From NCBI RefSeq assembly GCF_000374825.1, contig NZ_KB895378.1, positions 1 through 64,000 of the forward strand: DNA of 64,000 bases, read 5' to 3'. The translations under genes and the position numbers were made by a program. The stretch is from Paenibacillus sanguinis 2301083 = DSM 16941. Lineage in GTDB: Bacteria; Bacillota; Bacilli; Paenibacillales; Paenibacillaceae. The notes under the pieces were generated by a model. That model ran no database searches, was not told the DNA's origin, and saw only the letters and a program-made list of their open reading frames with translations. Shown piece by piece: positions 25,121 through 34,413 of this stretch. Numbering within the stretch: the stretch's first letter is position 1; each line of letters starts with the position of its first letter.

Positions 25121-26050
25121 ATGAAGAAAATGAGGAAACTGATGTTACTGGCAGGCTTGGCAGGTGTTCTGGCCTTATCCGCTTGCGGACAAGCGAGCAA
25201 TAGCGGGAATGCTTCCTCCGGAGAAGCTGGAAATGCCGGTAATGAAGCAGCGGCTAGTGCCGTAGGCAAGCAAGTGAATTATGAGATCATCGGCATCGAC
25301 CCCGGAGCAGGAATTATGAAGGCCACCAGTCAAGCGATTGATACTTATGGCCTGGAAGATTGGACGCTGATCGAAGGCTCTGGTGCAGCCATGACAGCCA
25401 TGCTGGATAAAGCGGTTAAAGCCGAGAAGCCCATCATCATTACGGGCTGGACACCACACTGGATGTTCGCCAAATATGACTTGAAGTATTTGGAGGACCC
25501 GCAAAAAGTATATGGCGAAGCGGAGGAGATCCATACGCTAGCCCGTCTGGGCCTGAAGGAAGACCATCCGACAGCCTATGAGTTCCTTGATCGTTTTGAA
25601 TGGACCTCTGATGAGATGGGGGCGATCATGACTGCCATTCAGGAAGGCCAGGACCCGGCAGAAGCTGCCAAAGCCTGGGCTGAAGAGAACAGTGATCGTG
25701 TAGCTACCTGGACTGAAGGCCTGTCCCCTGTAAGCGGCGATAAGCTTAAGCTGAGCTATGTAGCCTGGGATTCAGAAATTGCTAGTACGCATCTGCTCGA
25801 ATATGTGCTGGAAAACAAGCTGGGGTATGATGTTGAGTCGCTGCAGGTGGAGGCTGGCCCGATGTGGACCGGAGTAGCCAGCGGAGACGTTGATGCCATT
25901 GCAGCAGCTTGGTTGCCACTGACTCATGCCGATTATTGGGATGAATACAGCGACCAGGTGGAAGACCTCGGCGCTAACATGACTGGCGTAAAAACCGGAT
26001 TGGTCGTTCCGGCATACATGGATATTACCTCAATCGAGGATTTGAAATAA
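25121..26050 (+). CDS. opuAC: Glycine betaine-binding lipoprotein
   Basis: A 309-residue substrate-binding lipoprotein: the signal peptide (MKKMRKLMLLAGLAGVLALS) ends in the lipobox LSAC. A Ser/Gly/Asn/Ala-rich linker precedes the binding domain. Tryptophans suited to the aromatic betaine cage are in GWTPHWMF, YVAWDSE and AAWLPLTHADYW. The ATG at 25121 has GGGGAG six bases upstream. It is the last gene of the opuA operon and is followed by a terminator at 26067-26098. Confidence 0.94.
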   Translation: MKKMRKLMLLAGLAGVLALSACGQASNSGNASSGEAGNAGNEAAASAVGKQVNYEIIGIDPGAGIMKATSQAIDTYGLEDWTLIEGSGAAMTAMLDKAVKAEKPIIITGWTPHWMFAKYDLKYLEDPQKVYGEAEEIHTLARLGLKEDHPTAYEFLDRFEWTSDEMGAIMTAIQEGQDPAEAAKAWAEENSDRVATWTEGLSPVSGDKLKLSYVAWDSEIASTHLLEYVLENKLGYDVESLQVEAGPMWTGVASGDVDAIAAAWLPLTHADYWDEYSDQVEDLGANMTGVKTGLVVPAYMDITSIEDLK

Positions 26051-26066
26051 TCATACGCATTAAGAG

Positions 26067-26098
26067 AATAAGCCGCCCCTGCTCAGGGCGGCTTATTC
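26067..26098 (+). terminator. Terminator of the opuA operon
   Basis: A perfect thirteen-base stem (GAATAAGCCGCCC and GGGCGGCTTATTC) with a six-base loop, 16 bases after the opuAC stop. Confidence 0.8.
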
Positions 26099-26245
26099 AT
26101 ATATATAAATTAAGAAGAGGGAGTATCTAAAGAATAGCACCTCTTCCTTAAGAAAACCTTACTCCAACCTGAAAATCAGATTAAATCACAAACTCATTTA
26201 TAAGATTAGAATAATTAACCGATACAACGGATAGGAGGTGAGACC

Positions 26246-26422
26246 ATGGATATAGCCGCAGCATCAACCGCCATGAGCCAGGCTGCTTTGGCCCAGGCCG
26301 TTAGCATTCGCGTACTCAATATGGCTAAGAACCAAGCCGAACTGCAAGGTCAGAATCTCGGGAAGCTCATGGAACAAAGCCTGGACCCTAATGTCGGTAA
26401 AAGTCTGGATATAAGTATCTAA
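26246..26422 (+). CDS. Small YjfB-like putative motility protein
   Basis: A 58-residue protein with a perfect AGGAGGTGA ribosome site six bases before the ATG. The sequence is MDIAAASTAMSQAALAQAVS, then IRVLNMAKNQAELQGQNLGK and a tail ending in SLDISI. It matches the YjfB family of short alpha-helical proteins labelled 'putative motility protein' in Bacillus and Paenibacillus, whose function is not established. It stands alone between the opuA terminator and the groEL region. Its first 120 upstream bases hold AT-rich sequence but no clear promoter. Confidence 0.85.
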   Translation: MDIAAASTAMSQAALAQAVSIRVLNMAKNQAELQGQNLGKLMEQSLDPNVGKSLDISI

Positions 26423-26534
26423 TTAATAAAGAAGCGTGGGAATAACTAGTAATCTATAGCAAACTCGTAGTATTATTTGGCTTGTACAACTGAACTTGAG
26501 TGAGAAATAGCGCCTCCAGACGGAGGCGCTGCTT

Positions 26535-26735
26535 ATGCAATTTTCGTTTTCAGAAATAATGATGCTCGGAATGTTTGTCCTTGGAATGTTTGTCCTTGCA
26601 CTCCTCACTTATCTGACGCCATTCTGGACAACGATCATGCCAGATCGAGTTAGAGTAGAGACCAATAAAAAGACACCTTGGAGCGGATTTCCCTCACTCC
26701 AAGGTGTCTTCCTTATATACACAATGTGTGCGTAG
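26535..26735 (+). CDS. Possible holin-like (type I toxin-like) hydrophobic peptide
   Basis: A 66-codon frame with a single N-terminal hydrophobic segment (FSEIMMLGMFVLGMFVLALL) followed by a polar tail. The pattern recalls the short 'putative holin-like toxin' peptides of Firmicutes, whose coding ends run into a hairpin. Here the 3' part crosses the groEL terminator stem. The segment contains an exact 15-bp tandem repeat (GGAATGTTTGTCCTT twice) that duplicates GMFVL. A hairpin (GCGCCTCC-AGAC-GGAGGCGC) lies just upstream, and no ribosome site is clear. This is a tentative call; it may be a chance frame. The rest of 26423-26791 shows no gene. Confidence 0.3.
   Translation: MQFSFSEIMMLGMFVLGMFVLALLTYLTPFWTTIMPDRVRVETNKKTPWSGFPSLQGVFLIYTMCA
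26664..26710 (-). terminator. groES-groEL operon terminator
   Basis: The perfect 14-base arms AAGACACCTTGGAG (26670-26683) and CTCCAAGGTGTCTT (26697-26710) are followed on the minus strand by TTTTTATT. The position is 80 bases after the groEL stop. Confidence 0.88.
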
Positions 26736-26791
26736 GCAAACCGGGCTTCTCCGAAGAAAAACCCTTGCCCCATAAGGCTTTGCAGCCCTTA

Positions 26792-28423
<1,632 letters not shown>

Positions 28424-28480
28424 TCAATTACCTCCCATAAATTAGGTTCATCATTAAGTATTTTTTCGGCTGGCCTGATC

Positions 28481-28762
28481 TTAGCCGACGATAGCGTGAA
28501 TGTCGCTTTCTTTCATAATCAAATATTCTGTGCCTTCGTATTTCACTTCGGTACCGGCATATTTGGAGAACAGCACGCGGTCGCCTTCTTTGACTTCAAG
28601 CGGAACACGAACTCCGTCCTTCAAAGCACCGCTGCCTACAGCGATAACTTTACCTTCCTGCGGCTTTTCCTTAGCCGTATCCGGAAGAACAATTCCAAAT
28701 GCCGTCGTTTCCTCTTGTTCGATCGGTTGTACCAAAACGCGTTCACCTAATGGTTTGATCAT
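28481..28762 (-). CDS. groES: Co-chaperonin GroES
   Basis: A 93-residue co-chaperonin. It has the start [17 protein letters not shown], the mobile loop [20 protein letters not shown] that binds GroEL, and the roof segment with [20 protein letters not shown] precedes the ATG. It is the first gene of the operon; the promoter and CIRCE operator lie upstream at about 28800-28850. Confidence 0.98.
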   Translation of the reverse strand: MIKPLGERVLVQPIEQEETTAFGIVLPDTAKEKPQEGKVIAVGSGALKDGVRVPLEVKEGDRVLFSKYAGTEVKYEGTEYLIMKESDIHAIVG

Positions 28763-28817
28763 GAAAAAAACAGCCTCCTTTAAATATGTTGTGTTATAGG
28801 AAATATGTTGTTATGTG

Positions 28818-28844
28818 TTAGCACTCAATCTACTCAAGTGCTAA
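28818..28844. promoter_or_regulatory. CIRCE operator (HrcA-binding site)
   Basis: TTAGCACTC, nine bases, then AAGTGCTAA. It matches the TTAGCACTC-N9-GAGTGCTAA consensus except for the first base of the right arm. It lies 55 bases before the groES start, so the operon should be repressed by HrcA and induced by heat. Confidence 0.93.
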
Positions 28845-28921
28845 CAACCACTTTTATATTACTCAACTTGCGAACAGATTTCAAGTTCCTTTGTACATTT
28901 TTTTTACTGGCCAGGCAGCCC

Positions 28922-29674
28922 TTATTCCTCCGACCTTTGCGCTTCCGCAGCCTGCTGCCTGGCATAAACCCGACGTGACAACAATACGCTTAGCTCATAG
29001 AGAAGAATTAACGGGATTAGCACAAGGAAAGCCGAGAACAAATCCGCCGGAGTAATCATGACTGAAATAATCACCAGAATAAAATAAGCAACCCTTCGCA
29101 TCTTGCGCAGCCGAAGCGGCGTAAGAATACGCAGTTGTGTCAGGAACAAAATAACCAGAGGCAGCTCGAATAACACCGAAATCGGCAGTACGATATTGGA
29201 CAAGAACTTGAAATAGTCCGCCATGCCATAGGTCTCAATCAGTCCCAGCTCCTTGTTCAGCGATCCCGTAAACGTCATCGCTAACGGAAAAACAACAAAG
29301 TAGCCGAAGGCCAGTCCAGCCACAAAGCAAATAAATACGAACGGTATGTACTTCACCGTTGCTTTGCGCTCGTGCGGCTTGAGTCCCGGACTGACGAAGG
29401 CCCAAATCTGGTGCATTGTGACCGGCAGAGTAATCCCGACAGCCACCAGCATGGCAATCTTCATATAGACGCTAACGCCATCCCAAAATGAAAAGGCATT
29501 CAAGTTTATCGTTACACCGGAAATCATATTCTTCGTTAAATAGTGATAGATCGGATCGACGACAAAAAAAGCACCTACCAGCACCGTAAGGAACACAGCG
29601 CACACCAGCATCAGCCTGCGACGCAACTCCGACAAGTGGCCTACCAGGTTGTCCGTCTCTCTTTTCCCGATCAT
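28922..29674 (-). CDS. tatC: Sec-independent protein translocase TatC
   Basis: A 250-residue, six-transmembrane TatC, the twin-arginine signal receptor. It has the N-terminal HLSELRRRLM motif, the periplasmic-loop FWAFVSPGLKPHERK-like sequence (IWAFVSPGLKPHERKATV) and the cytoplasmic FELPLVI/LRKMRR region. I chose the ATG at 29674, which has GGGGAGAGGGGA upstream and matches the usual start; the frame is open to 29716. It is downstream of tatA, with a hairpin between them. Confidence 0.95.
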   Translation of the reverse strand: MIGKRETDNLVGHLSELRRRLMLVCAVFLTVLVGAFFVVDPIYHYLTKNMISGVTINLNAFSFWDGVSVYMKIAMLVAVGITLPVTMHQIWAFVSPGLKPHERKATVKYIPFVFICFVAGLAFGYFVVFPLAMTFTGSLNKELGLIETYGMADYFKFLSNIVLPISVLFELPLVILFLTQLRILTPLRLRKMRRVAYFILVIISVMITPADLFSAFLVLIPLILLYELSVLLSRRVYARQQAAEAQRSEE

Positions 29675-29716
29675 GCTTGGGTCCCCTCTCCCCTTGGAAT
29701 GCACGCACCTAAACAA

Positions 29717-29738
29717 AACCCCTCCATCTGGAAGGGAT
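29717..29738 (-). terminator. Partial terminator between tatA and tatC
   Basis: On the minus strand CCCTTCC-AGAT-GGAGGGG is followed by TTTTG. An attenuating hairpin here would let tatA be transcribed in excess over tatC, matching the need for many TatA per TatC (inference). Confidence 0.5.
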
Positions 29739-29758
29739 TTATAAATGGTATAGCCCTA

Positions 29759-29965
29759 CTATTCTGGCAGGCGTTGTTCTGTCTTCGGGCTGTCCGTCCG
29801 AGATACCGAGCTTGCTCGCTTCGCCTCATCCTCTACGATGTCCCGGGTCGCTTCCTTGAACTCTCGGAACGTCCGTCCTACAGCCCGCCCAAGCTCCGGC
29901 AGCTTATTAGGGCCAAACAATAGCAAGGCCGCAATAACGATCAGCAAAAATCCACCTGCACTCAT
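29759..29965 (-). CDS. tatA: Twin-arginine translocase subunit TatA
   Basis: A 68-residue TatA: a single membrane helix (GGFLLIVIAALLLFGPNKLPEL), the conserved FGPNKLPELGRAVG hinge and the amphipathic helix, then a charged tail. It polymerises to form the Tat pore. It lies 84 bases before tatC in the same orientation, as in the B. subtilis tatAy-tatCy pair. A second TatA paralogue is at 58523. Confidence 0.95.
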   Translation of the reverse strand: MSAGGFLLIVIAALLLFGPNKLPELGRAVGRTFREFKEATRDIVEDEAKRASSVSRTDSPKTEQRLPE

Positions 29966-30079
29966 GGGTTTATTCCCCTTTCGTTATGGTAGTTTCTATG
30001 GACGCTCGATGATTTGTATCCTTGCCCACATCATACCATAACAAATGTCACAGTTACAGAATAAAACCAAGTGGTTTAA

Positions 30080-30565
30080 TCACAAACGGAATTGTCCGGT
30101 CACCATCAGCAACGCTTCCGGGAGTTGTCCCATAATCGCAGCCAAGTTCTCGTGCACGCCCTTAGGCGTTCCTGGCAAATTGACGATCAGCGTGCGGCCG
30201 CGAATGCCCACAATTCCACGGAACAGCATGGCTGCGGGATTCTTCTGCATGGCGCTATAGCGCATCGCCTCCGCCATCCCCGGCACCTCGCGCTCGATCA
30301 CCCGGCGGGTGGCCTCCGGCGTAACATCTCGAATCGCCAGTTCCGTCCCTCCCGTGGTCAGCACCAGATCAGCATGGAAATAGTCCGTCATTTCAATTAG
30401 TGCGGCAATAATCTCATCAGGCTCGTCGGGAACAATGCGATATTCCACAATCTCCCCGCCCAATTCTTCCTCAACCAGCTCGCGGATTACCTGGGCGCTT
30501 GTATCCTCGCGCTCTCCCCTGGCCCCTTTATCGCTAGCTGTCAGGATCGCTGTTTTCCAAACCAT
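30080..30565 (-). CDS. MogA/MoaB-type molybdenum cofactor biosynthesis protein
   Basis: A 161-residue molybdopterin-binding domain protein. The family motifs are TASDKGARGEREDTSAQVI at the N-terminus, DLVLTTGGTELAIRDVTPEA (the TTGGTG-type loop) and VNLPGTPKGVHENL. MogA adenylylates molybdopterin during cofactor synthesis; MoaB-type proteins do the same. The ATG at 30565 has a GGAGGGTGA site three to four bases upstream. It lies between the 5-FCL gene and tatA, a common order in Paenibacillus. The other moco genes are not in this window. Confidence 0.88.
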   Translation of the reverse strand: MVWKTAILTASDKGARGEREDTSAQVIRELVEEELGGEIVEYRIVPDEPDEIIAALIEMTDYFHADLVLTTGGTELAIRDVTPEATRRVIEREVPGMAEAMRYSAMQKNPAAMLFRGIVGIRGRTLIVNLPGTPKGVHENLAAIMGQLPEALLMVTGQFRL

Positions 30566-30675
30566 GAAGTCACCCTCCTCATCCAATTAGGAACTCCAAT
30601 TGCAGTCAAACGGTAATACCGGGATATTGCTGGTCTATCTTAAAAGCAAGGTTCATCTATGTAACAAAATAATGG

Positions 30676-31314
30676 CTAATGCCTTAAATCTCGGTTCATG
30701 TATATAGGACCATCAGGCGCAAATAATACTGACAGCCTGAAATCATGCGCCTCCATAGGAATCTCCTCCGATATAATCAAGTCTTTAAGCGCCAGGGCAG
30801 CCAGAATAACACGCGTGTTCCCTCCGTGCCCGGACATCATCCGATCAATCAGACGGTCGTAGTACCCTGCTCCAAATCCGATACGTCCCCCGTTCAAGTC
30901 AAAGGCCAGGCCAGGAATGATCATCATATCGATTTCGTTATAACAGGCTTCTGGCCAGATGGCGGTATGCTCGGCAGGCTCCATAATCCCCCACGTTCCG
31001 GGAACCAGATCCGCCTCTCCCGACAGTTCATGCAATGAAAGGCTACGCTCCGCGCCAATCTTGGGCACAAGCACCCTGTCTCCCCGACTCAAGCAGTTCT
31101 CAATCAATGGGCTCGTATGGGGCTCGTCCCCAAATGAGACATAGCAGCTTACGTTCAGTGACCCACCGCGACGCTGCCGCAACGGCTCCAGTACCGCATG
31201 CTCGGCCTGACGCGCAGCCTCAACCGACTGCTGTCTCCGGACATGATCGGGAATCTGGGAGCGAAGCTTCAGCATCCGCTGACGCAGTTCTTTCTTGGCA
31301 TCAGCAAGCTCCAT
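30676..31314 (-). CDS. 5-formyltetrahydrofolate cyclo-ligase
   Basis: A 212-residue enzyme that converts 5-formyl-THF to 5,10-methenyl-THF with ATP. The N-terminal basic helix is AKKELRQRMLKLRSQIP, and the ATP and folate site motifs are VLVPKI, GIMEPAEH, IIPGLAFDLNGGRIGFGAGYYDR near the C-terminus. It is the YqgN/MTHFS family. The first gene of the minus-strand run toward mogA, it is divergent from the ABC-F gene with 192 bases between their starts. Confidence 0.93.
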   Translation of the reverse strand: MELADAKKELRQRMLKLRSQIPDHVRRQQSVEAARQAEHAVLEPLRQRRGGSLNVSCYVSFGDEPHTSPLIENCLSRGDRVLVPKIGAERSLSLHELSGEADLVPGTWGIMEPAEHTAIWPEACYNEIDMMIIPGLAFDLNGGRIGFGAGYYDRLIDRMMSGHGGNTRVILAALALKDLIISEEIPMEAHDFRLSVLFAPDGPIYMNRDLRH

Positions 31315-31506
31315 GCGTCCACTATCCTTCCACTCTTCTGTATCTGACTGATCTTCTCCTAGTGTATCATTGTTATGTAAAAATGAAAACTAAACATGAT
31401 TGCTTTGCAAACCCCTGTCATTCAAGGAATGGACGGTGCATTTCACCTTCATTTCATGTACACTGAATACAAATACTGCAAACTATTTTGGAGGATCGAA
31501 TCTGTT

Positions 31507-33471
31507 ATGTTGCTTCAAGCTTCGAATATTACCAAACTATATGGCATTACCCCTGTGCTTCAGGGGATTGATATGCAAGTGCTGGAACGGGACCGCATCG
31601 GGCTAGTCGGCGTAAACGGCGCGGGCAAATCCACTTTTCTGCAAATTCTCGCAGGAGAGCTTTCTTATGATAGCGGGCAGATTTTCAAATCAAAGGAAAC
31701 AACCATCGGCTATCTGGCACAAAATAGTGGTCTGCAATCCGATCGAACCATCTGGGAGGAAATGCTCCATGTCTTCGCCCCACTGATCGAGACTGAACGC
31801 GAATTGCGCCGAATGGAGGAGCAAATCGCTGATCCTGTGCTGGCTCAGGATGAAAAGGCCCATCAGGAGCTTCTTGATCGCTACGCCGTTAAATCCGACT
31901 GGTTCAAGGATCATGGCGGCTACGAGGTTGAAACCCGTATTCGAATGGTACTGCATGGTATGGGATTTGGGGAGTTCCCGCCCGACACGATTGTATCTAC
32001 ACTGAGCGGCGGTCAGAAAACCCGGCTGGCTCTGGCGCGAATTCTGCTGCAAGCCCCCGACCTGCTGATGCTCGATGAACCAACGAACCATCTGGACATT
32101 GAAACCTTGACCTGGCTGGAGGATTACTTGCGCAATTATTCCGGTGCCCTCTTGGTTGTATCTCATGACCGCTATTTTCTTGATCGGCTCGTAACAGCGA
32201 TCGTCGAGATTGAACGGCATCAATCTCGACGATATACGGGCAACTACAGCCGCTTCGTTGATCTCAAAGCTGCAGAATACGAAAGTCAGATGAAGCAATT
32301 CGAGAAGCAGCAGGACGAAATCGCCCGGATGGAAGCCTTTATTCAGAAAAATATTGTGCGTGCCTCAACCACTAAGCGTGCGCAAAGCCGTCGTAAAGCT
32401 CTGGAGAAAATGGACGTGATGGACCGTCCGCCTGGCGATCCGAAACGAGCCAACTTTACCTTTGAAGCTGAAGTAATGAGCGGTAAGGAAGTCCTGCAGG
32501 TTAGCGGACTTGCCTACGGCTTTAGCGATAAACCGAACCCTTTGTTCCAGAACGTGGGCTTTGAGCTTCGGCGTGGCGAGACCGTGGCCTTGATCGGCCC
32601 TAACGGGATCGGCAAATCAACCTTGCTTAAGATGCTGACCGGCGACTTGCAGCCAACTCGCGGAACGATCCATTGGGGAACCAAGGTGAAGATCGGTTAT
32701 TATGATCAGGAGCAAACTCATTTGAATCCGGCCAACACCGTATTGGAGGAGGTATGGGGGGCATTTCCTCACATGGAGGAAGCGCGAGTCCGCAGTGTGC
32801 TGGGCAATTTTCTCTTCAGCGGAGATGATGTTCTGAAGAAGGTATCCGCCTTAAGCGGGGGGGAGAAAGCGCGGGTAGCCCTGGCCAAGCTCATGCTGCA
32901 GAAGGCCAATGTTCTGATTCTTGACGAGCCAACCAACCATCTGGACCTGTTCAGTAAGGAAATGCTGGAATCCGCCTTGATGGAATACGATGGAACCTTG
33001 CTGTTCATTTCCCATGACCGTTATTTCCTGAACAAGATGTCGGAACGCATTGTGGAGTTGCACCCTAACGGCGCAGAACATTTCCTGGGTAATTATGACG
33101 ATTATTTAGCGAAAAAGCAGGAACTTGCCGAACTGGTGGCCGAACAAGCGACGATGCAAGCAGCCGGTAGAACGGTCCGGGCCAGCCAGGACGAGTCCAC
33201 TAGCATGGCAAATGACAAGACAGGGGCCGCCTCCTATGAAGCCGACAAGCAAGCCAAGCGGGAGGAACGGAGTCGGCAACGACGTCTGGAGCAACTGGAG
33301 AGCCTGATTGCCGAACTGGAGGAGATCATTACAGGCCTGGAGTATGAATTGACTCTCCCGGAGGTATATCAGGATTATACAGCCATACAGGAGCGGCAAA
33401 CGGTCATTGATCGACATAAAACGGAGTTATCCGCAGCATATGAGGAATGGGAAACACTTGCTGAAGGTTAA
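31507..33471 (+). CDS. ydiF: ABC-F ATPase (YdiF-like)
   Basis: A 654-residue soluble ABC-F protein with two ABC domains and no membrane segments. First domain: Walker A GVNGAGKST, signature LSGGQKTRLALA, Walker B LLMLDEPTNHLD; second: GPNGIGKST, LSGGEKARVALA and ILDEPTNHLD. A linker with the P-site tRNA-interaction motif is rich in charged residues (KQQDEIARMEAFIQKN), and a coiled coil ends the protein. ABC-F proteins act on the ribosomal E site in translation or antibiotic protection. The ATG at 31507 has GGAGG twelve bases upstream, a long spacing; the frame extends upstream to 31396. Confidence 0.92.
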   Translation: MLLQASNITKLYGITPVLQGIDMQVLERDRIGLVGVNGAGKSTFLQILAGELSYDSGQIFKSKETTIGYLAQNSGLQSDRTIWEEMLHVFAPLIETERELRRMEEQIADPVLAQDEKAHQELLDRYAVKSDWFKDHGGYEVETRIRMVLHGMGFGEFPPDTIVSTLSGGQKTRLALARILLQAPDLLMLDEPTNHLDIETLTWLEDYLRNYSGALLVVSHDRYFLDRLVTAIVEIERHQSRRYTGNYSRFVDLKAAEYESQMKQFEKQQDEIARMEAFIQKNIVRASTTKRAQSRRKALEKMDVMDRPPGDPKRANFTFEAEVMSGKEVLQVSGLAYGFSDKPNPLFQNVGFELRRGETVALIGPNGIGKSTLLKMLTGDLQPTRGTIHWGTKVKIGYYDQEQTHLNPANTVLEEVWGAFPHMEEARVRSVLGNFLFSGDDVLKKVSALSGGEKARVALAKLMLQKANVLILDEPTNHLDLFSKEMLESALMEYDGTLLFISHDRYFLNKMSERIVELHPNGAEHFLGNYDDYLAKKQELAELVAEQATMQAAGRTVRASQDESTSMANDKTGAASYEADKQAKREERSRQRRLEQLESLIAELEEIITGLEYELTLPEVYQDYTAIQERQTVIDRHKTELSAAYEEWETLAEG

Positions 33472-33513
33472 CAATGCAATTTTTTTATTACATTCCCCAA
33501 ACAATTCGTCGTA

Positions 33514-33768
33514 TTATACACAGGCTTATCCACATTTTTCGGAGGACTAATAAGCAAGAATCGGCCCATCAGACCGGTTCTTGCTTAGGAAAAACGTCGT
33601 TTTTCGTCAAAATGCAATCTTATCCACCAAGTTATACACATTATCCACAGTTTTCAGCAAAAAAGGCTTGATTTTTTCAGGTAATGCTCAATAGGCTGGT
33701 ACATAAGCTTTCACATTGCTTTCATAAATATAGTCAACAAGTTGTGGATAACCTTGTCCACAACTTGA
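33514..33768. promoter_or_regulatory. Cluster of DnaA boxes
   Basis: Seven boxes in 250 bases of gene-free DNA between ydiF and the rhodanese gene. Perfect matches to TTATNCACA: 33514-33522, 33526-33534, 33632-33640 and 33641-33649 on the plus strand, and 33743-33751 on the minus strand. One-mismatch sites: 33620-33628 (TTATCCACC) and 33754-33762 (TTGTCCACA). The last two boxes sit in a 30-bp palindrome at 33739-33768. There is no dnaA or dnaN here, so it is more likely a DnaA-titration or control cluster than an origin. The surrounding 33475-33990 has no gene. Confidence 0.85.
33549..33587 (+). terminator. Probable terminator of ydiF
   Basis: TAAGCAAGAA-CGG pairs with CCG-TTCTTGCTTA. A second tight hairpin follows (AAAAACG-T-CGTTTTT, about 33590-33604). 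The structure lies inside the DnaA-box cluster. Confidence 0.65.
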
Positions 33769-33992
33769 CAAATTGAATGGCGATGCTATTGCTTCATGTA
33801 AAATCAGCTCAGGATATAAATTTGCACAGAGCTTCATATAATGAGAGCAAAGCCAATGTATTTCACCATCGTTCCCAAAAAATACCTGCTTGCTATTTAT
33901 ATTTTAGTTGAAAGAAAGCCTTGATGTCAGCTAAAATAGACAAAAAATGAGTATTAAAAAAATAAGATATTCATAGAAAAGAGGAACTATCC

Positions 33993-34334
33993 ATGGCCCA
34001 AATCATCGAAGGCATCTCTCATATCGATACCAAAGAATTACATAGCCTGCTGCAAAACCCGGCAAATACCGCGGTGGTTATCGACGTTCGTGAGCCCCAC
34101 GAGTATCAAGCGGCCCATATCCCCGGTGTTCCGTTGATTCCGATGGGCGAGATTCCGAACCGAATGGAAGAGTTCGATAGGAATCAAGAATATATTTTTG
34201 TATGTCGCAGTGGTTCCCGCAGCTTCGAGGTCGCACGTTATTTCCAGGCCCTGGGTTTTCCCCGTGTCCACAATTATCTTGGCGGCATGCTGAACTGGGA
34301 TCGCGAAGTCATCTCTGGTTCCTCTCCCGAGTAA
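33993..34334 (+). CDS. Rhodanese-like domain protein
   Basis: A 113-residue single rhodanese domain, probably a sulfurtransferase. It shows VVIDVREPHEYQAAHIPG (CH2A-type motif), the active-site loop FVCRSGSRS with catalytic Cys71, and GGMLNW near the C-terminus. It has no signal peptide, so it is cytosolic. GAGGAAC precedes the ATG. It stands alone between the DnaA-box cluster and a terminator at 34371-34399. Its sulfur partner is unknown. Confidence 0.9.
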   Translation: MAQIIEGISHIDTKELHSLLQNPANTAVVIDVREPHEYQAAHIPGVPLIPMGEIPNRMEEFDRNQEYIFVCRSGSRSFEVARYFQALGFPRVHNYLGGMLNWDREVISGSSPE

Positions 34335-34370
34335 GCGTTTCCCCACTGTTATAGATACAAAAATAGATAC

Positions 34371-34399
34371 AAAAAACCGGCAGTGAAGCCACCGCCGGA
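34371..34399 (-). terminator. Terminator of the ParM-like gene
   Basis: On the minus strand CCGGC-GGTG-GCTT-CACT-GCCGG is followed by TTTTTTGT. It closes the ParM-like gene and separates it from the convergent rhodanese gene. Confidence 0.8.
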
Positions 34400-34413
34400 T
34401 CCATTAAGTTCAT

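Noticed and set aside
31396..31506. Upstream extension of the ABC-F frame
   Set aside because: The extension does not look like the family; conserved ABC-F sequence starts at 31507.
33514..33768. Chromosome origin (oriC) interpretation of the DnaA-box cluster
   Set aside because: No dnaA, dnaN or other origin genes flank it, and the neighbours ydiF and tsa genes are known to be origin-distant from dnaA in Bacillus order. A titration/control cluster fits better.
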